A stretch of DNA of 64,000 bases from positions 186,001 through 250,000 of the forward strand of contig CAWETL010000003.1 of NCBI GenBank assembly GCA_963812085.1, in the 5' to 3' direction. Position 1 is the first letter of the stretch, and every line of letters begins with the position of its first letter. This stretch comes from SPDF01 sp963812085 (lineage in GTDB: Bacteria; Gemmatimonadota; Gemmatimonadetes; Gemmatimonadales; GWC2-71-9). The position numbers and the translations under genes were made by a program. Under the pieces are notes generated by a model. The model made no database searches, was not told where the DNA came from, and saw only the letters and a list, made by a program, of their open reading frames with translations. This document shows positions 16,271 through 26,692 of the stretch, one piece after another.

Positions 16271-17800
16271 ATGCGCTGGAATCAAGTGGTCGGATTCGTG
16301 GCTGGGACTCTCTTCGCGGTGGCGGGGCTCGGCTGCTCGGGCGACGGCGGCGGCGGCTCGACTCCGAAGCTGGTGCCGAAGACCGTCACCCTCGCGGGCA
16401 ACGCTCAGTCCAGCATTGCGGGGACTCTCCTCCCCAGCCCGATTTCCGTCACCGTGCTCGACCAGAACGGCGACGCCATGACCGGCGTGGCGGTGACGCT
16501 CGCGGTGGCGACCGGGAACGGCACCCTCGGCGATTCCTCGCTCGTCACCAATGTGTCGGGTGTCGCCTCGACCACGTGGACCCTCGGCCCCACGGCCGGC
16601 AGCCAGTCCGTCGGCGTCGTGGTCGCGGGCTACACCGGGACGGCGCCGGTCTTCACGGCGAGCGCCAACGCGGGCGCCGCCGCGGCGCTGGCGCTCGTCT
16701 CGGGCGACAACCAGACAGCGGTGGTGACCGCGTTGCTGCCGGGGGCACTGGTTGTGCGCGTCGTGGACAGCCACGGCAATCCCGTAGCGGGCGTCCCGGT
16801 CACCTGGGCGGCGGCCACGGGCGGAGGGTCGGTCACGAGCACGACCGTCGCAACCACCGCCGCCGGCCTGTCTTCCGTCGCCAGGACGCTCGGCCCGACC
16901 TTCGGGGCCCAAACCACCACCGCCACGGTGGCGGGCACCGTGCCGGCCACGATCACCTTCAACGCGACAGGGATCAGCGGGTACAGCGTCACCGTGCGGT
17001 ATCTCTCCACCGTGACCCCGGCCCGGCAGGCCGTGTTCGACGCCGCCGCGGCGCGGTGGGCACAGGTCATCATCGGGGATGTGCCCGACCTCCTGATCAA
17101 CCAGCCCGCCGGCACGATCTGCGGCGCCACGTATCCGGCCATCAACGAGACGATCGACGACGTCCTGATCTTCGTCACGCTCGACTCGATCGACGGGCCC
17201 GGCAACATCCTGGGGTCGGCCGGACCATGCGCCTACCGCGTGGGGACGAAGTTCTCGCTCGTCGGTGCCATGCGGTTCGACACCGCCGACGTTGCCCTGA
17301 TGGAGGCGAACAACATCTTCAACGCCGTCATCCTGCACGAGATGGGGCATGTGCTCGGCATCGGCACGCTTTGGACGGTCTCGCCGTCGCTGCTGGTGGG
17401 CTCGGTGGCCTCGGGGGGGACGGACCCCTACTTCAGCGGGGCCAATGCCATCACGCGGTTCAACGCGAGCGGCGGGGCGGTGTACCCGGGGATTCCCGTG
17501 CCGGTCGAGAATTCTGGCGGTGCGGGGACCGTCGATGCCCACTGGCGGGAATCCGTCATGGGGAAGGAGTTGATGACGGGGTATGTGAGCATCACCAGCA
17601 ACCCCCTCAGTTCGATCACGGTCGGTTCGCTGGCGGACATGGGATACACGGTGATCTATTCGTATGCCGACCCCTACACCGTCAATTCGGCGAACCTCGG
17701 GATGGCCGGAGGGGGTGCGGACTTCCACCTCAACGAGGCCATCCCGAACTGGACGGTCAGGGCGATCGACGCCCAGGGGAGACTCAGCCGGATGCGGTAG
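16271..17800 (+). CDS. Lipoprotein with two Ig-like repeats and M8-type metallopeptidase domain
   Basis: 509 aa. The N-terminus (MRWNQ, a hydrophobic stretch, then VAGLGC) is a lipoprotein signal with the lipobox Cys at residue 22, so the product is probably anchored in the outer membrane. Two bacterial Ig-like (Big_1-type) repeats follow, each with the GVAVT/GVPVTW and TWTLGPT strands (about 40-125 and 130-235). The C-terminal half holds HEMGHVLGIGTLW with His356, Glu357 and His360, and downstream HWRESVMGKELMTG (His424 and a Met), the arrangement of the leishmanolysin (M8) family. AGGAG lies at 16261-16265 before the ATG at 16271. First of three tandem paralogues; the substrate is unknown. 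Confidence 0.85.
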   Translation: MRWNQVVGFVAGTLFAVAGLGCSGDGGGGSTPKLVPKTVTLAGNAQSSIAGTLLPSPISVTVLDQNGDAMTGVAVTLAVATGNGTLGDSSLVTNVSGVASTTWTLGPTAGSQSVGVVVAGYTGTAPVFTASANAGAAAALALVSGDNQTAVVTALLPGALVVRVVDSHGNPVAGVPVTWAAATGGGSVTSTTVATTAAGLSSVARTLGPTFGAQTTTATVAGTVPATITFNATGISGYSVTVRYLSTVTPARQAVFDAAAARWAQVIIGDVPDLLINQPAGTICGATYPAINETIDDVLIFVTLDSIDGPGNILGSAGPCAYRVGTKFSLVGAMRFDTADVALMEANNIFNAVILHEMGHVLGIGTLWTVSPSLLVGSVASGGTDPYFSGANAITRFNASGGAVYPGIPVPVENSGGAGTVDAHWRESVMGKELMTGYVSITSNPLSSITVGSLADMGYTVIYSYADPYTVNSANLGMAGGGADFHLNEAIPNWTVRAIDAQGRLSRMR

Positions 17801-17869
17801 TCGGCCGGAGGCGGTGGCACGCACGGTCGCAGCGTCCTCCAAGTGACTCGCCGTCTGAAAGGGAGCGTG

Positions 17870-18583
17870 ATGCGCTGGAACCGCGCGGTCGGAATCGTGG
17901 CAGGAACCCTCGTCGGGATGTCCGGGCTGAGTTGCGCCGAAGGCAGCGGACCGACGGCTCAGGTGCCGACCACGCTCGCGATCGAGTCGGGGGATGGCCA
18001 GACCGGAGCGTACGACCGGGCCTTGCCAGACCCATTGGCAGTCAAGGTGACCGATGCCGAGGGAGTCCCCGTGGCGGACGTCGTCGTCACCTGGACGCTG
18101 GGGCCGTTCGCTGGCGGGAGCCTGTCAGCCACCAAGGACACCACGGATGCCCAGGGGCTCGCCTACACCCGCTGGAGCTTGGGTGAAGCGCCCGACCTTT
18201 CCACCGTGGTCTATGCCGAGGTGGTTGGTCTGGCCGGCTCACTCGTGACGTTTCACGCGAAGATCCTCCCCGGTCCACCCGCGATCCTTGCCCAGGGGAC
18301 GGGGAACAACCAGTCTGGCGGGATGAACGCGACGCTGGCCGCCCCCCTGGTGGTGATCGTGCTCGACGCCCATGGCCGTGCGGTGCCAGGCGTGCCAGTG
18401 ACCTGGACCGTGACCGGCGGTGGCGGCAGCGTGTCGGGCTCGCCGGTACTCACCGACGCCGACGGTCACTCCGCCGTGACGTGGACGCTTGGGCCCACGT
18501 TGACCGCCAACAGCGCCGCCGCCGCGGCGGCCGGCACGACCCCGGCCTCCGTCGGGTTCGTCGCGACGGCGACCGGCCCGTAG
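17870..18583 (+). CDS. Truncated paralogue: lipoprotein with Ig-like repeats, no peptidase domain
   Basis: 237 aa from the ATG at 17870, chosen because MRWNRAVGIVAGTL aligns with the first paralogue; an in-frame start at 17843 would only prepend nine residues. The lipobox is SGLSC. Two Ig-like repeats are recognisable (GVPVADVVVTWTLGP, then GVPVTWTVTGGGG and AVTWTLGPT). The frame stops at VGFVATATGP, exactly where the first paralogue passes into its zinc-peptidase domain, and the 125 bp that follow hold no trace of it. It may be a decaying copy or a working surface Ig-like lipoprotein. The codon pattern is still that of a coding gene. Confidence 0.75.
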   Translation: MRWNRAVGIVAGTLVGMSGLSCAEGSGPTAQVPTTLAIESGDGQTGAYDRALPDPLAVKVTDAEGVPVADVVVTWTLGPFAGGSLSATKDTTDAQGLAYTRWSLGEAPDLSTVVYAEVVGLAGSLVTFHAKILPGPPAILAQGTGNNQSGGMNATLAAPLVVIVLDAHGRAVPGVPVTWTVTGGGGSVSGSPVLTDADGHSAVTWTLGPTLTANSAAAAAAGTTPASVGFVATATGP

Positions 18584-18606
18584 GCGGTCCATGCGTCCTC
18601 GGTGGC

Positions 18607-18628
18607 ATCGCGGCGCCCACGCCGCGAT
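18607..18628 (+). terminator. Hairpin after the truncated lipoprotein gene
   Basis: Perfect 9-bp inverted repeat ATCGCGGCG (18607-18615) with CGCCGCGAT (18620-18628) and loop CCCA, 24 bp past the stop. Only ATTTGGG follows, so termination would be weak. Confidence 0.4.
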
Positions 18629-18708
18629 ATTTGGGCGCTGACCTGCGCCGGAATTCCCCCCTGGATCCCGAGTCGCGTCCTCCAATTCATGAAGGTCGAG
18701 AAGCATCC

Positions 18709-19948
18709 ATGCGATGGAGCCGAGTGCTGGGCGTGGGCGGAAGTGTTGCCGCGGCGGTCGCGCTGGCGGGCTGCTCCGATGGCAGCGGGCCGAGTACCAA
18801 TCCGATCCCCACGACGGTCACCCCGGTCGGGAGCGGGCAGACCAGCATGGTCGGCACCGCGGTGCCGACGGCGATCGGCGTGACCGTCAAGGACCAGTCC
18901 GGGTCGCCGATGTCGGGCGTGGCCGTCACCTTCGCGGTGAGTGCGGGCGGCGGATTCCTCAACCCCGCCACGGACACCACCGACGGGCAGGGCAGGGCGA
19001 CCACCGACCTGGGTGCTCGGCAACACGGTGGGGAGCAACAACAACGGCGCGACCGCCACGGTGTCGGGGTACGCGGGCGCGCCGGCGGCGTTCACGGCGA
19101 GCGCCACGCCGATCGTGAGCGCGTACAACATCGACCTCCGGTTCCTCACGCCGATGTCGCCCACGCAGACGGCGGCGTTCACCAGCGCGGCGGCGCGGTG
19201 GAGCAGTATCGTCGTCGGCGACCTCCCTGTCGACACTGTGCTCGCAGCTCCCGGCGACTGCGGCGCCAATTCACCCGCCATGAACAATGAGGTGATTGAC
19301 GACATCGTCATCTTCGCCAGCATCGATTCGATCGACGGCCCCGGCAACATTCTCGGGGGGGCGAGTCCGTGCTATATCCGCAACGCCAGCAAACTGACGC
19401 TCGTCGGCGAGATGACCTTCGACTCCGCCGACGTGGCGGTGCTGGAGGCCAACAACATCCTCAACGCCGTGATCCTCCACGAGATGGGGCATGTCCTCGG
19501 CATCGGCACGCTCTGGACGTACGTGAGCCCGTCGCTCCTCACGGGCGGCGGGACGTCCGATCCGTATTTCACCGGGCCCGGCGGGATCTTCCAGTTCAAC
19601 CGGGACGGCGGGGCCACCTACGTCGGCAACAAGGTGCCGGTCGAGAACACGGGTGGCACCGGGACGGCCGATGGGCATTGGCGCGAGGCGGTCATGGGCC
19701 GGGAGCTGATGACGGGGTGGATCAGCTTCGTCGCCAACCCGCTCAGCACGATCTCGGTGGCTTCGCTCGCGGACCTGGGGTACACCGTGAGCTACGCCAA
19801 CGCCGACCCCTACACCGTTTCGCCGGTGAACCTCCGGATCGGCGGGGCCGAGGAGGGGCTGAAGCTTGTCGAGCTTCAGCCGAAGGTGACGATCAAGCGG
19901 GTCGATGCGGCGGGGCGGATCATTCGCAGGGAGCTAGCACGGACGTGA
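18709..19948 (+). pseudogene. Third paralogue, M8-type metallopeptidase lipoprotein, frameshifted
   Basis: The ATG at 18709 starts MRWSRVLGVGGS with lipobox LAGC and runs through one Ig-like repeat (GVAVTFAVSAGGGFL). At about 19006 the frame must move by one base to continue: removing the G at 19006 restores TTTWVLGNTVG, the strand seen in the paralogues. The second part runs to 19948 and contains the zinc motif HEMGHVLGIGTLW and the HWREAVMGRELMTGW segment, so the peptidase half is intact. The break is either a real mutation or a one-base sequence error; the excellent state of the rest favours a recent event or an error. It has one Ig repeat against two in the first copy. Confidence 0.75.
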
Positions 19949-20069
19949 CCCCGGGTTGGCCCTCCTTGGCAAGTGGTTACCCGGCAGTGAGTTAGGGACC
20001 CGTCGCGGGCGGTCGCAGGTTCCTCGCGGAGGACGTGGTCCCCAGTCAAGTCGTTGGCGACCCCCTCCC

Positions 20070-20098
20070 TTGACTCCCGTTTCCGGGCCCTCTATCTT
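20070..20098 (+). promoter_or_regulatory. rpsL (str operon) promoter
   Basis: TTGACT (20070-20075), 17 bp, TATCTT (20093-20098). Predicted transcription start is near 20105, 46 bp before the rpsL ATG. It probably drives rpsL, rpsG, fusA and perhaps tuf. Confidence 0.7.
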
Positions 20099-20150
20099 TG
20101 GTGTCTGCCGCGATTTGCGGCCCATTTACGGTCTCTGACAAGCGCAGGAT

Positions 20151-20542
<392 letters not shown>

Positions 20543-20546
<4 letters not shown>

Positions 20547-21013
20547 GCCGCCGGAACAAGGCGGTCCGGCGGCCGGTGCCGCCCGATCCGCGATACGACA
20601 GCCAGACGGTCAGCAAGTTCGTCAACAACCTGATGACCGAAGGCAAGAAGAGCACGGCGGAGGGGATCTTCTACTCCGCGATGGACATGATCGAGGAGCG
20701 CACCGGACAGCCGGGCGTGACGGTCTTCAAGCAGGCGGTGAACAACGCCAAGCCCGCGCTCGAGGTGAAGAGCCGGCGCGTCGGCGGCGCCTCGCTCCAG
20801 GTGCCGGTGGAGGTCCGTCCGGACCGCCGTGGCGCGCTGGCGATGCGGTGGATCATCGCCTTCGCGCGCGAGCGCTCCGAGAAGACGATGGCGGAGCGGT
20901 TGGCGGCGGAGCTGATCCTGGCCTCCAAGGGCGAGGGCAGCACCATCAAGAAGAAGGAAGACACGCACCGGATGGCCGAGGCCAACCGCGCGTTCGCGCA
21001 CTACCGCTGGTAG
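20543..21013 (+). CDS. rpsG: 30S ribosomal protein S7
   Basis: 156 aa, standard length. S7 nucleates the 30S head and touches the E-site tRNA. Conserved segments YDSQTVSKFVNNLM, AVNNAKPALEVKSRRVGGA and KKKEDTHRMAEANRAFAHYRW are present. The start is GTG at 20543, in a GTGA overlap with the rpsL stop; no ATG is better placed, and reading further upstream would run through rpsL in another frame. Confidence 0.98.
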
Positions 21014-21043
21014 GCGCCGTTTCGTAGGGCAGGACCGGCGGGC

Positions 21044-21099
21044 AGGTGGCCGCCGACGACAATCGGATCACGTGACGGCGGCCCGTCCGCCAGCCACCT
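21044..21099. other. Inverted repeat in the rpsG-fusA spacer
   Basis: AGGTGGC (21044-21050) with GCCACCT (21093-21099), enclosing a second pair CGCCG/CGGCG (21051-21055, 21076-21080) and the palindrome TCACGTGA (21068-21075). The 226-bp spacer is unusually long for this operon and shows no coding sequence. Function unknown; it could shape the fusA leader. Confidence 0.35.
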
Positions 21100-21239
21100 C
21101 TGATCTTCCGAAGAAACTGCGAGGGAGCCCTTGAGGTTCCTCGTCTCGGGTGAAAGCCCGGACGTGCGCGGAGCGATACCACGGGCCTCGGCCCGGCTCG
21201 GTCGCCCCGCTTTTTCGCTGCCTTGAGACAGGGATCGTA

Positions 21240-23336
21240 ATGTCGCGTGCAACGCCGCTCGAACTGTATCGCAACATCGGCATCATGGCCCACATCGATG
21301 CCGGGAAGACGACTACGACCGAGCGTATCCTCTATTACACCGGCAAGAACTACAAGATCGGTGAGGTCCACGAGGGCGCGGCCACGATGGACTGGATGGA
21401 GCAGGAGCAGGAGCGGGGGATCACGATTACGTCCGCCGCCACGACCTGTTTCTGGCCCCGCAACGGCGTCGTGCACCGGATCAACATCATCGACACGCCC
21501 GGCCACGTCGACTTCACGGTCGAGGTCGAGCGGTCGCTCCGGGTGCTCGACAGCGCGGTGACCCTGCTGGACTCGGTGGCCGGCGTCGAGCCGCAGACGG
21601 AGACCGTCTGGCGGCAGGCGGACCGGTACGGCGTCCCGCGGATCATCTTCGCGAACAAGATGGACCGGGTCGGCGCCGACTTCGACCGCTGCCTGTCGAT
21701 GATCCGGGGCCGCCTGACCAAGAAGGCGTTCCCGATCCAGCTGCCGGTCGGTTCCGGGGAGACCTTCACCGGGCACATCGACGTGCTGCGCCGGGTCGAG
21801 TTCATCTTCGACGAGGAGTCCCTCGGCAAGACCTTCACCGAGATGCCGGTGGCCGACGCCTACAAGGAGCGCGTCGAGCAGGCCCGGCACGAGGTGATCG
21901 AGGCGGCGGTCGAGTTCGACGACGTCCTCATGGAGAAGTACCTGGCCGGCGAGGAGCTGACGCTGGAGGAAATCCAGCGCGCCATCCGCAAGGCCACCTG
22001 CGCCGGGGCCATCGTCCCCGTGCTGTGCGGGGCCTCGTTCAAGAACAAGGGCGTGCAGGCGCTGCTCGACGCGGTCATCGATTACCTGCCGAGCCCGAAG
22101 GACATCAAGCCGGTCACGGGGCACCTGCCGCTCCACGACGAGACGCCGGCGGAGCGGATCGCCAACGACACCGAGCCGTTCTCGGCGCTGGCCTTCAAGG
22201 TCGCCACCGACCCCTACGTGGGCCGGCTGACCTTCTTCCGGGTGTACTCGGGCGTGCTGAAGTCGGGCAGCTACGTGTACAACAGCACCAAGGACAAGCG
22301 GGAGCGGGTCGGGCGGCTGCTCCAGATGCACGCCAACAAGCGGGAAGAGATCGAGGAAGTGCTGGCGGGCGACATCGCCGCGGCGATCGGGCTCAAGGAC
22401 ACGCGGACCGGGGACACCCTGTCCGACGAGGACAACCCGATCATCCTCGAGGCGATGAAGTTCCCGAACCCCGTCATCGACGTCGCGATCGAACCGAAGA
22501 CGAAGGCGGACCAGGACAAGCTGACGATCGCGCTGCAGAAGCTGCAGGAAGAGGACCCGACCTTCCGGGTGCGCAGCGACGCCGAGACCGGCCAGACGAT
22601 CATCGCGGGCATGGGCGAGCTGCACCTCGAGATCCTGGTCGACCGCATGAAGCGGGAGTTCAAGGTCGAGGCCAACGTCGGCAAGCCGCAGGTGGCCTTC
22701 CGCGAGACGATCCGGAAGCGGGTCGAGAACGTCGAGGGCAAGTTCATCCGGCAGTCGGGCGGCAAGGGCCAGTACGGCCACGTCGTCATCCACGCCGAGC
22801 CGGCCGAGGTGGGGCAGGGCTTCGTGTTCGAGGACAAGATCGTGGGCGGCGTGATCCCCCGCGAGTTCATCAAGCCGGTGGAAGCGGGCATCCGCGAGGC
22901 GCTCGAGGGCGGGGTGCTGGCGGGCTACCCGATGGTGGACGTCAAGGTGACGCTGGTCTACGGCAGCTACCACGACGTGGACTCGAGCGAAATGGCGTTC
23001 AAGATCGCCGGCTCGATGGCGGTCAAGGAAGCCGCGCGGATGGCGCACCCGGTGCTGCTGGAGCCGGTCATGGAAGTCGAGGTCGTCAGCCCGTCGGACT
23101 TCCTGGGCGACGTCATCGGCGACCTCTCCAGCCGGCGGGGCAAGATCGGCGGGATGACGCAGCGCGGCGACGCGCAGGTGGTCGCGGCCCACGTGCCGCT
23201 GGCCGAGATGTTCGGGTACTCCACGACGCTCCGGAGCATGACGCAGGGGCGGGCGGTGTACTCGATGCAGTTCGACCATTACGAGGAAGTGCCGAAGAGC
23301 ATCGCGGAAACGATCATCACGAAGCAGAAGAGCTGA
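21240..23336 (+). CDS. fusA: Elongation factor G
   Basis: 698 aa translocase GTPase. G-domain motifs: AHIDAGKTTTTER (P-loop), the switch I ERGITITSAATT, DTPGH and NKMD. Domains II-V follow, with KGQYGHVVI and the C-terminal domain V with TQRGDAQVVAAHVPLAEMFGY. The ATG at 21240 is chosen because MSRATPLELYRNIGIMAHIDAGK is the family's usual beginning; a start further upstream in the same frame would add unconserved sequence. Confidence 0.98.
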   Translation: MSRATPLELYRNIGIMAHIDAGKTTTTERILYYTGKNYKIGEVHEGAATMDWMEQEQERGITITSAATTCFWPRNGVVHRINIIDTPGHVDFTVEVERSLRVLDSAVTLLDSVAGVEPQTETVWRQADRYGVPRIIFANKMDRVGADFDRCLSMIRGRLTKKAFPIQLPVGSGETFTGHIDVLRRVEFIFDEESLGKTFTEMPVADAYKERVEQARHEVIEAAVEFDDVLMEKYLAGEELTLEEIQRAIRKATCAGAIVPVLCGASFKNKGVQALLDAVIDYLPSPKDIKPVTGHLPLHDETPAERIANDTEPFSALAFKVATDPYVGRLTFFRVYSGVLKSGSYVYNSTKDKRERVGRLLQMHANKREEIEEVLAGDIAAAIGLKDTRTGDTLSDEDNPIILEAMKFPNPVIDVAIEPKTKADQDKLTIALQKLQEEDPTFRVRSDAETGQTIIAGMGELHLEILVDRMKREFKVEANVGKPQVAFRETIRKRVENVEGKFIRQSGGKGQYGHVVIHAEPAEVGQGFVFEDKIVGGVIPREFIKPVEAGIREALEGGVLAGYPMVDVKVTLVYGSYHDVDSSEMAFKIAGSMAVKEAARMAHPVLLEPVMEVEVVSPSDFLGDVIGDLSSRRGKIGGMTQRGDAQVVAAHVPLAEMFGYSTTLRSMTQGRAVYSMQFDHYEEVPKSIAETIITKQKS

Positions 23337-23384
23337 GGCCGAGAGGCACTCAGCGGAACCCAACACTCGACAGGAACGCGAGCC

Positions 23385-24587
<1,203 letters not shown>

Positions 24588-24595
24588 GCGGGAAC

Positions 24596-24630
24596 GCGGG
24601 GAAGCGGGGAGGTCCTCCCCGCCTCCCCGC
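24596..24630 (+). terminator. Hairpin between tuf and rpsJ
   Basis: 17-bp arms with one mismatch (24596-24612 with 24614-24630), almost no loop, starting 8 bp after the tuf stop. No T-tract, so attenuation between the str and S10 operons is more likely than a clean stop. Confidence 0.5.
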
Positions 24631-24687
24631 TGATCGCCTTACGCGGCACGCCGTGGCGACACGGCCTCTACCAGAAACGAGAGAGTC

Positions 24688-24996
24688 ATGGCGCAGAAGA
24701 TTCGCATCCGCTTGAAGGCGTTCGACCACGTGGTGCTGGACCAGGCCGCGGCGGACATCGTGCGCACGGCGGAAAAGACGGGGGCCCAGGTGTCGGGGCC
24801 GATTCCGCTGCCGGTGAAGATCGAGCGGTGGACGGTGCTCCGCAGCCCGCACGTGGACAAGAAGAGCCGGGAGCAGTTCGAGCTCCGGACGCACAAGCGC
24901 CTGCTCGACATCAACGATTCCCGCCCGCAGACGGTGGACGCGCTGACCAAGCTCGACCTCCCGGCCGGCGTGGACGTCGAGATCAAGGTCCAGTAG
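24688..24996 (+). CDS. rpsJ: 30S ribosomal protein S10 (NusE)
   Basis: 102 aa. S10 sits in the 30S head and also acts as NusE in antitermination. Segments KIRIRLKAFDHVVLDQAAADIV, GPIPLPVKIERWTVLRSPHVDKKSREQFE and HKRLLDI match the family. ATG at 24688 follows GAGAGAGTC. It opens the S10 cluster, with rplC 2 bp behind. Confidence 0.98.
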   Translation: MAQKIRIRLKAFDHVVLDQAAADIVRTAEKTGAQVSGPIPLPVKIERWTVLRSPHVDKKSREQFELRTHKRLLDINDSRPQTVDALTKLDLPAGVDVEIKVQ

Positions 24997-24998
24997 CC

Positions 24999-25625
24999 AT
25001 GACGAACGGACTCATCGGCCGGAAGCTCGGCATGACGCGGGTCTTCGCCGAGGACGGGACGGCCACGCCGGTCACCGTCATCGAGGCGGGGCCCTGCCAC
25101 GTGGTGCAGGTGCGGGAGAGCACGGTGCAGCTCGGCTTCGGCGCGCGGAAGGCGAGCCGGACCAGCAAGGCGGCGCTGGGGCACGCCAAGGCGGCGGGGC
25201 TCGAGGTGGCGCCGCAGGTCATCCGCGAATTCGACGTGGCGGGCGAGACGGCCCCGGCGGCGGGTTCGACCGTGACCGTGGGGATCTTCGCCCCCGGCGA
25301 GCGGGTCAAGGTGACCGGCACCAGCAAGGGCAAGGGATTCCAGGGCGTGGTCAAGCGGCACGGGTTCGGCGGCGGGCCGGCCACGCACGGCAACACGCGC
25401 CACCGGAAGCCGGGCTCCATCGGGCCAGGCACCAATCCGTCGCGCGTCATCAAGGGCAAGCGGATGCCGGGCCACCACGGGGCGGAGCGGCACACGGAGC
25501 TCGGGTTGACGGTCGTCCAGATCGACGCCGAGCGCAATCTTCTCTTCGTGCGGGGCGCGATTCCGGGTTCCCGGAACGGCATCGTGACCGTCTCGAAGCA
25601 GGGAGGCAGGAGCCGCCATGATTGA
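24999..25625 (+). CDS. rplC: 50S ribosomal protein L3
   Basis: 208 aa. L3 lies under the peptidyl transferase centre. MTNGLIGRKLGMTRVF at the start and the loop FQGVVKRHGFGGGPATHGN with HRKPGSIG are diagnostic. The ATG at 24999 is favoured: an earlier in-frame start would overlap rpsJ heavily. The end overlaps rplD by 8 bp. Confidence 0.98.
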   Translation: MTNGLIGRKLGMTRVFAEDGTATPVTVIEAGPCHVVQVRESTVQLGFGARKASRTSKAALGHAKAAGLEVAPQVIREFDVAGETAPAAGSTVTVGIFAPGERVKVTGTSKGKGFQGVVKRHGFGGGPATHGNTRHRKPGSIGPGTNPSRVIKGKRMPGHHGAERHTELGLTVVQIDAERNLLFVRGAIPGSRNGIVTVSKQGGRSRHD

Positions 25626-26400
25626 GGCACCGCACTTTTCCGCGGCGGGCGCCCGGCTGAAGACGCCGTTCGCGCTGCCGGAAGCGACCTTCGACGGTAC
25701 GGTCAACGAGGACGTGCTGCATGAGGCCGTGAAGGTGTTCCTGAACAACCAGCGCCAGGGCACCCAGAAGGCCAAGACCCGCTCCGAGGTCTCGGGCGGC
25801 AACCAGAAGCCCTGGAAGCAGAAGGGCACCGGCCGGGCTCGGCAGGGCACCACACGGGCTCCGCATTGGCGGGGCGGCGGGGTGGCGTTCGCCCCGACCC
25901 CGCGCGACTGGCGGACCGGGATTCCCAAGAAGGTGCGCCAGCTGGCCCGCAAGTCGGCGCTCAACTCGCGCGCGGCCGACGGCCTGCTGCTGGTGGTCGA
26001 GCGGATGGAGTTCGAGACGCCCAAGACCAAGCAGATGACGGCGCTGATCGACAAGCTGGGCTTTGCCGACCGCAAGGTGCTGGTGCTCACGCACGGGATC
26101 AACCGGACGGCCTACCTGAGCGCGCGCAACCTGCCGCACGCCGGGGTGCTGCCCTATACCGACGCCTCGGCCTACGACATCCTCTGGGCGGACGCGGTGG
26201 TGGTGGAAGAGGGCGCGCTGACCGGCGGCGCGACCGAGCCGGTCGAGGCCGCGGCCCCGAAGGCCCCGAAGAAGGCCAGGAAGCCGGCGGCCAAGGCGAA
26301 GGCGGCCAGGGCCCCGAAGGCCGCGGCGAAGAAGCCGGCCGCCAGGAAGCCGGCGGCCAAGAAGGCCGCGCCGAAGAAGAAGAAGAAAGGCAGCGAATAG
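25618..26400 (+). CDS. rplD: 50S ribosomal protein L4 with histone-like C-terminal tail
   Basis: 260 aa against about 200 for a usual L4. The core is complete, with the exit-tunnel loop QKGTGRARQGTTRAPHWRGGGVAF. After the last core strand (DAVVVEEGAL, about residue 200) comes a tail of some 55 residues made almost only of Ala, Lys, Pro and Arg in AAK/KPA units, like histone H1 tails. The tail is in frame and continuous to the stop, directly abutting the rplW ATG. Its role is unknown; it could bind rRNA. In E. coli L4 also represses the S10 operon. Confidence 0.97.
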   Translation: MIEAPHFSAAGARLKTPFALPEATFDGTVNEDVLHEAVKVFLNNQRQGTQKAKTRSEVSGGNQKPWKQKGTGRARQGTTRAPHWRGGGVAFAPTPRDWRTGIPKKVRQLARKSALNSRAADGLLLVVERMEFETPKTKQMTALIDKLGFADRKVLVLTHGINRTAYLSARNLPHAGVLPYTDASAYDILWADAVVVEEGALTGGATEPVEAAAPKAPKKARKPAAKAKAARAPKAAAKKPAARKPAAKKAAPKKKKKGSE

Positions 26401-26688
26401 ATGCCCGCCCTGCATGAAGTGATCGTGCGGCCGATCGTCACCGAGAAGAGCTCGGCGGCGTACCAGGCGCGCAAGGAATACGCGTTCCACGTGCATCCCG
26501 AGGCCAACAAGTTCCAGATCCGGGACGCGCTGAAGAAGCTCTTCGGGGTCACCGTCACGGACGTCCGCACCATGCAGATGCGGCGCCACGAGGTGACGCG
26601 GGGGCGCACGCGCGGCACGACCGCGCGGTGGAAGAAGGCCATCGTCGTCCTCAAGGACGGCGAGACGCTTCCGGTTTTCGAGGGTTGA
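26401..26688 (+). CDS. rplW: 50S ribosomal protein L23
   Basis: 95 aa. L23 sits at the tunnel exit and docks trigger factor and SRP. Typical pieces: IVRPIVTEKSS, YAFHVHPEANKFQIRDALKKLFGV and RGTTARWKKAIVVLK. The ATG follows the rplD stop with no spacer, and rplB begins 4 bp later. Confidence 0.97.
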   Translation: MPALHEVIVRPIVTEKSSAAYQARKEYAFHVHPEANKFQIRDALKKLFGVTVTDVRTMQMRRHEVTRGRTRGTTARWKKAIVVLKDGETLPVFEG

Positions 26689-26692
26689 GCCG

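Noticed and set aside
26230..26400. A separate small histone-like gene after rplD
   Set aside because: No start codon or ribosome site before the Lys/Ala region; it is continuous with L4.
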